Origin: Pedococcus aerophilus
GTDB lineage: Bacteria > Actinomycetota > Actinomycetes > Actinomycetales > Dermatophilaceae
Direction: 5' to 3'
DNA: 64,000 nt
Assembly (NCBI RefSeq): GCF_039532215.1
Contig: NZ_BAAARN010000001.1
Span: 851,029 to 915,028, forward strand
The position numbers and the translations under genes were made by a program. Shown piece by piece: positions 61,699-64,000 of this stretch. Below the pieces are notes generated by a model. The model had not been told where the DNA came from, made no database searches, and saw only the letters and a program-made list of their open reading frames with translations. Each line of letters begins with the position of its first letter. Position 1 is the first letter of the stretch.

Positions 61699-62310
61699 TC
61701 AGGCGTGCGCGTTCCAGACGCCCAGCTGCCACCCGATCCGGCTCTCCGCGAGCTCGGCCCAGTGGCAGTTCCCGAGCGTGCGCAGGGCCTGCGTGGCCAG
61801 GTGCTGGTCCAGGCCGAGCAGGTCAGCCACGGCGGCCCGGGTGGAGACGCCGTGCGCCACGACGACGACGGTCTCGTCGTCACCGAGCGCCTCGAGGAGC
61901 TCCCGCAGGGACTCCCCCGTGCGCGCCCCGACCTCGGCGAGGGTCTCGCCGTCGACGCCGCGACGGATGTCCTCGCCGTCCATCTGCTCGAGGAGGTCGC
62001 CGTGCTGGGCGCGCACCTGGGTGGTGTGCAGCCCCTGCCACTGACCGACGTGGATCTCGCGCCAGCGCGCGTCGAGGGTCACCTCGACGCCCGCCGCCTC
62101 GGCCACGTGCTCGGCCGTGACCCGGGCCCGCTCCAGGTCGGAGGCGAGCACCCGGGTGGGACGGTATGCCGCGATGGCCCGACCCGCGGCACGCGCCTGC
62201 TCCACGCCGCGCTCGGACAGGGCGGTGTCGAGCTGGCCCTGCCAGACGCCCCCGGCGTTGTGCTCGGTCTCCCCGTGGCGGACCAGCAGGACCCGCCGGG
62301 CAGCGCTCAC
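61699..62310 (-). CDS. Histidine phosphatase, GpgP-like
   Basis: 203 residues. VLLVRHGETEHNAGGVWQGQLDTALSERGVEQA (catalytic RHG), the second His in VVVVAHGVSTRAAV. The order nadD - rsfS - phosphatase matches Mycobacterium Rv2421c-Rv2420c-Rv2419c, in which the phosphatase is glucosyl-3-phosphoglycerate phosphatase (GpgP); transfer of that role is inference. Overlaps rsfS by 4 nt. Confidence 0.85.
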   Translation of the reverse strand: MSAARRVLLVRHGETEHNAGGVWQGQLDTALSERGVEQARAAGRAIAAYRPTRVLASDLERARVTAEHVAEAAGVEVTLDARWREIHVGQWQGLHTTQVRAQHGDLLEQMDGEDIRRGVDGETLAEVGARTGESLRELLEALGDDETVVVVAHGVSTRAAVADLLGLDQHLATQALRTLGNCHWAELAESRIGWQLGVWNAHA

Positions 62311-62681
62311 GCGTCGCGGCGCTTGGGCACGCCGAGGTCGATCTCGGGGCAGTCCTTCCAGAGGCGCTCGAGTTCGTAGAACTCGCGCTCCTCGTCGTGC
62401 TGGACGTGCACGACGATGTCGCCGAAGTCGAGCAGGACCCAGCGGCCGTCACGCTCACCCTCACGGCGGATGGGCTTGGCGCCCTTCTCGCGCAGCGAGT
62501 CCTCGACGGCGTCGACGATGGCGCCGACCTGGCGGTCGGTGCTGGCGGAGACGATGACGAAGACGTCGGTCAGCGCGAGCTGCTCGCTGACGTCGATGCC
62601 GGCGACGGTCGTCGCGAGCTTGTCGTCAGCGGCGATGGCTGCGGTCTTGGCGAGCTCGAGGGCTCGGTCGGTGGCTGGCAC
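62307..62681 (-). CDS. rsfS: Ribosomal silencing factor RsfS
   Basis: 124 residues from GTG 62681 with TAGGAG ahead. ALELAKTAAIAADDKLATTVAGIDVSEQLALTDVFVIVSASTDRQVGAIVDAVEDSLREKG...RWVLLDFGDIVVHVQHDEEREFYELERLW is the complete RsfS (Iojap) domain. It binds uL14 and blocks subunit joining during starvation. Follows nadD after 7 bp. Confidence 0.95.
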   Translation of the reverse strand: MPATDRALELAKTAAIAADDKLATTVAGIDVSEQLALTDVFVIVSASTDRQVGAIVDAVEDSLREKGAKPIRREGERDGRWVLLDFGDIVVHVQHDEEREFYELERLWKDCPEIDLGVPKRRDA

Positions 62682-62688
62682 TGCACTC

Positions 62689-63297
62689 CTACGTTCGTGC
62701 CGCTGCGCCGACAGGTGAGTCGGCGGCATACAGGCGGTATTTGTTGATGTACTGGACGACGCCGTCGGGCACGAGGTACCAGACGGGTTCGGACCGCTCG
62801 ACGCGAGCGCGGCAGTCCGTGGAGCTGATGGCCATGGCCGGCACCTCCTGCAGGCTGACCCTGTCGGCCGGCAGGCCGGACTCCGACAGGACGTAGCCCG
62901 GGCGGGTGACCCCCACGAAGTGGGCCAGGTCGAACAGCTCGTCCGCGTCCTTCCAGGACAGGATCTGGGCGAGCGCGTCGGCACCGGTGATGAAGAACAG
63001 CTCGTCGTCCGGACGCTGCGTCTTCAGGTCACGCAGGGTGTCGATCGTGTAGGTGGGTCCAGGCCGGTCGATGTCGACCCGGCTGACCGTGAACCGCGGG
63101 TTGGACGCCGTCGCGACGACGGTCATGAGGTAGCGGTGCTCGGCGGGGCTGACCTCCCGGGCGTCCTTCTGCCACGGCTCCCCCGTCGGGACGAAGACGA
63201 CCTCGTCGAGCCCGAACCGGGTCTGCACCTCGGAGGCGGCCACGAGGTGGCCGTGGTGGATCGGGTCGAACGTCCCGCCCATCACCCCGAGACGCAT
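62689..63297 (-). CDS. nadD: Nicotinate-nucleotide adenylyltransferase
   Basis: 202 residues. [17 protein letters not shown] nucleotide-binding motif and ISSTDCRAR (ISSTxIR-like) at the end. Makes deamido-NAD+ from nicotinate mononucleotide and ATP. First gene of the nadD-rsfS-phosphatase unit. Confidence 0.95.
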   Translation of the reverse strand: MRLGVMGGTFDPIHHGHLVAASEVQTRFGLDEVVFVPTGEPWQKDAREVSPAEHRYLMTVVATASNPRFTVSRVDIDRPGPTYTIDTLRDLKTQRPDDELFFITGADALAQILSWKDADELFDLAHFVGVTRPGYVLSESGLPADRVSLQEVPAMAISSTDCRARVERSEPVWYLVPDGVVQYINKYRLYAADSPVGAAART

Positions 63298-63299
63298 GC

Positions 63300-63521
63300 T
63301 CAGTGGTGGCCGCCCTGTGTGTTGTGGGTGCTGTGGTTGCTGTGCTCACCGTGGTGGGACCCGGCGGCGAGCTTCTGCGCCGTGCCGCGGAAACCCCAGA
63401 GGACACCGAGCAGCGCGAGGAAGGCGATGAACGCGATGGCCCCGAAGGCGTACGGCGACATGGGCAGCTCGCGGAGGGGCTCCTCGGCAGCGGCGAACAG
63501 ATTCGACAGGGACGACGTCAT
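63300..63521 (-). CDS. Small membrane protein with His-rich tail
   Basis: 73 residues from ATG 63521. One membrane helix ([24 protein letters not shown]) and the tail [18 protein letters not shown], a possible metal-binding run. It sits 2 bp before nadD in the same direction. Such a small gene before nadD is common in actinobacteria; unknown function. Confidence 0.75.
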   Translation of the reverse strand: MTSSLSNLFAAAEEPLRELPMSPYAFGAIAFIAFLALLGVLWGFRGTAQKLAAGSHHGEHSNHSTHNTQGGHH

Positions 63522-64000
63522 GGGCCTCAGCCTACCGGTCGCGGGGCAGGTCGCCTCACGCCCGTTGTCCACGGATGTTGTGCACACCCCTGTGCACAAC
63601 GGCGGGTGCGAGCAGAGCCGGATGTGGACGACGGTGTGGGCAACCCGTGGACAGAAAGAGCCTGTCGAAAGCCCTTGCGGGCAAACAGAACCGAGCGCTA
63701 GAAATCTCTCACGCGCTCCGGTCGGAGGGTCGTGAAGGGGCAACCCGGACCGGCTCGAGGACCAGGGCACAGGTCAGCCGGATAACGGTGGACCGCCTCG
63801 ACCGGGCTCGCCCGGGAGAGGTCCTGCGGCCTCCGGGCCACGGGTCCGCGGGCGACGCCGCGGAGGAACTCCGAGACCGCTGACCAGATCGCACCGACCC
63901 GGTGCCCGGTCCGCCGGTGCACAGGGACGCCACCGTCGCAGTGGGCACGACCCGGTTCGCCGGACCGTGCGCGGTCGACCTGGGGGCCCCTCGATCTCAT
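63522..64000. other. Right-end region without a convincing gene
   Basis: About 480 bp. A minus-strand frame is open from 63698 to the edge, but its product (Arg/Pro/Gly-rich, repeated frame ambiguity on both strands) does not look like protein. Visible elements are the 10-bp inverted repeat at 63577 and five DnaA-box-like sequences (TTGTCCACG 63565, TTGTGCACA 63578, TGTGCACAA 63591, TGTGGACGA 63623, CGTGGACAG 63646). The remainder to 64000 shows nothing I can name. Confidence 0.35.
63577..63600. repeat. 10-bp inverted repeat with DnaA-box-like arms
   Basis: GTTGTGCACA - CCCC - TGTGCACAAC, perfect. Each arm is one mismatch from TTGTCCACA. Located 56-79 bp upstream of the small membrane protein gene, so it may be an operator. 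Confidence 0.5.

Noticed and set aside
63698-64000. Open minus-strand frame reaching the window edge
   Set aside because: Composition is Arg/Pro/Gly-rich, no family pattern, and comparable frames exist on the other strand; reported as uninterpreted DNA.

Overview
This is a high-G+C (roughly 70 % by eye) chromosomal segment from an actinobacterium. Evidence: a class II ribonucleotide reductase behind nrdR, an actinobacterial LexA with a divergent LysM gene, a DUF222-HNH gene, an ANTAR regulator, a SigB/SigF-type sigma factor, and the block nadD - rsfS - GpgP-like phosphatase. Gene content and style suggest the order Micrococcales, perhaps Intrasporangiaceae. That placement is inference. I see no prophage, insertion sequence or CRISPR array. 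Genes are densely packed on both strands.

Layout. 1-3466 (-): a HEAT-repeat/GT4 glycosyltransferase overlapping an MGT-type glycosyltransferase cut by the window edge. 3712-6414 (+): a large secreted peptidoglycan amidase and a YjbR-like protein. 6495-9006: a LysR regulator divergent from an MFS exporter, with operator-like palindromes between. 9056-14337: a small hypothetical gene, a DUF222-HNH protein, TfoX-N, NERD, and a membrane-anchored metzincin. 14434-17076: an aldo-keto reductase, then an atypical patch with a DUF3883 nuclease-like gene, a 45-residue basic protein and tandem structured elements. 17077-21034 (-): nrdR-nrdJ with two pairs of NrdR boxes. 21083-26222: ZIP transporter, SDR, GNAT, SRPBCC, an AlkZ-like glycosylase, a secreted CHAP protein. 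26271-27718: LexA and its divergent LysM gene. 27863-36956: an FdhF/YdeP oxidoreductase, a lipoprotein SGNH hydrolase, acetyltransferase, methyltransferase, sirtuin, patatin, and a frameshifted PKD-domain secreted gene behind a lipoprotein gene. 36957-46690: a LysR gene, then a minus-strand run leuS - DUF1772 - degV - plsY - comEA - comEC headed by a leucine attenuator. 46756-49088: DUF4396 with a CsoR-like operator, a sigma factor, a GAF-ANTAR regulator. 49232-53347 (+): four overlapping glycosyltransferase genes. 53544-59265: an oxidoreductase/SRPBCC/flavodoxin cluster and an SGNH hydrolase. 59341-61089: an ABC exporter. 61212-63521: small membrane proteins, tRNA-Ala, the GpgP-like gene, rsfS and nadD.

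Two signals cut across genes. The 9-mer GTATGCCGC (either strand) occurs 21 times, where base composition predicts about one. It is embedded in coding regions through rare codons, and an inverted pair forms a hairpin at the nrdR stop codon. With comEA/comEC nearby, it resembles a DNA uptake or Chi-like sequence. Second, an ACTAGTCCGG-like element lies about 80 bp upstream of several secreted or cell-surface genes. SigB/SigF-type promoters (GGTTN - N15/16 - GGGTAN) precede the YdeP-like and flavodoxin genes, which fits the sigma factor encoded in the window.
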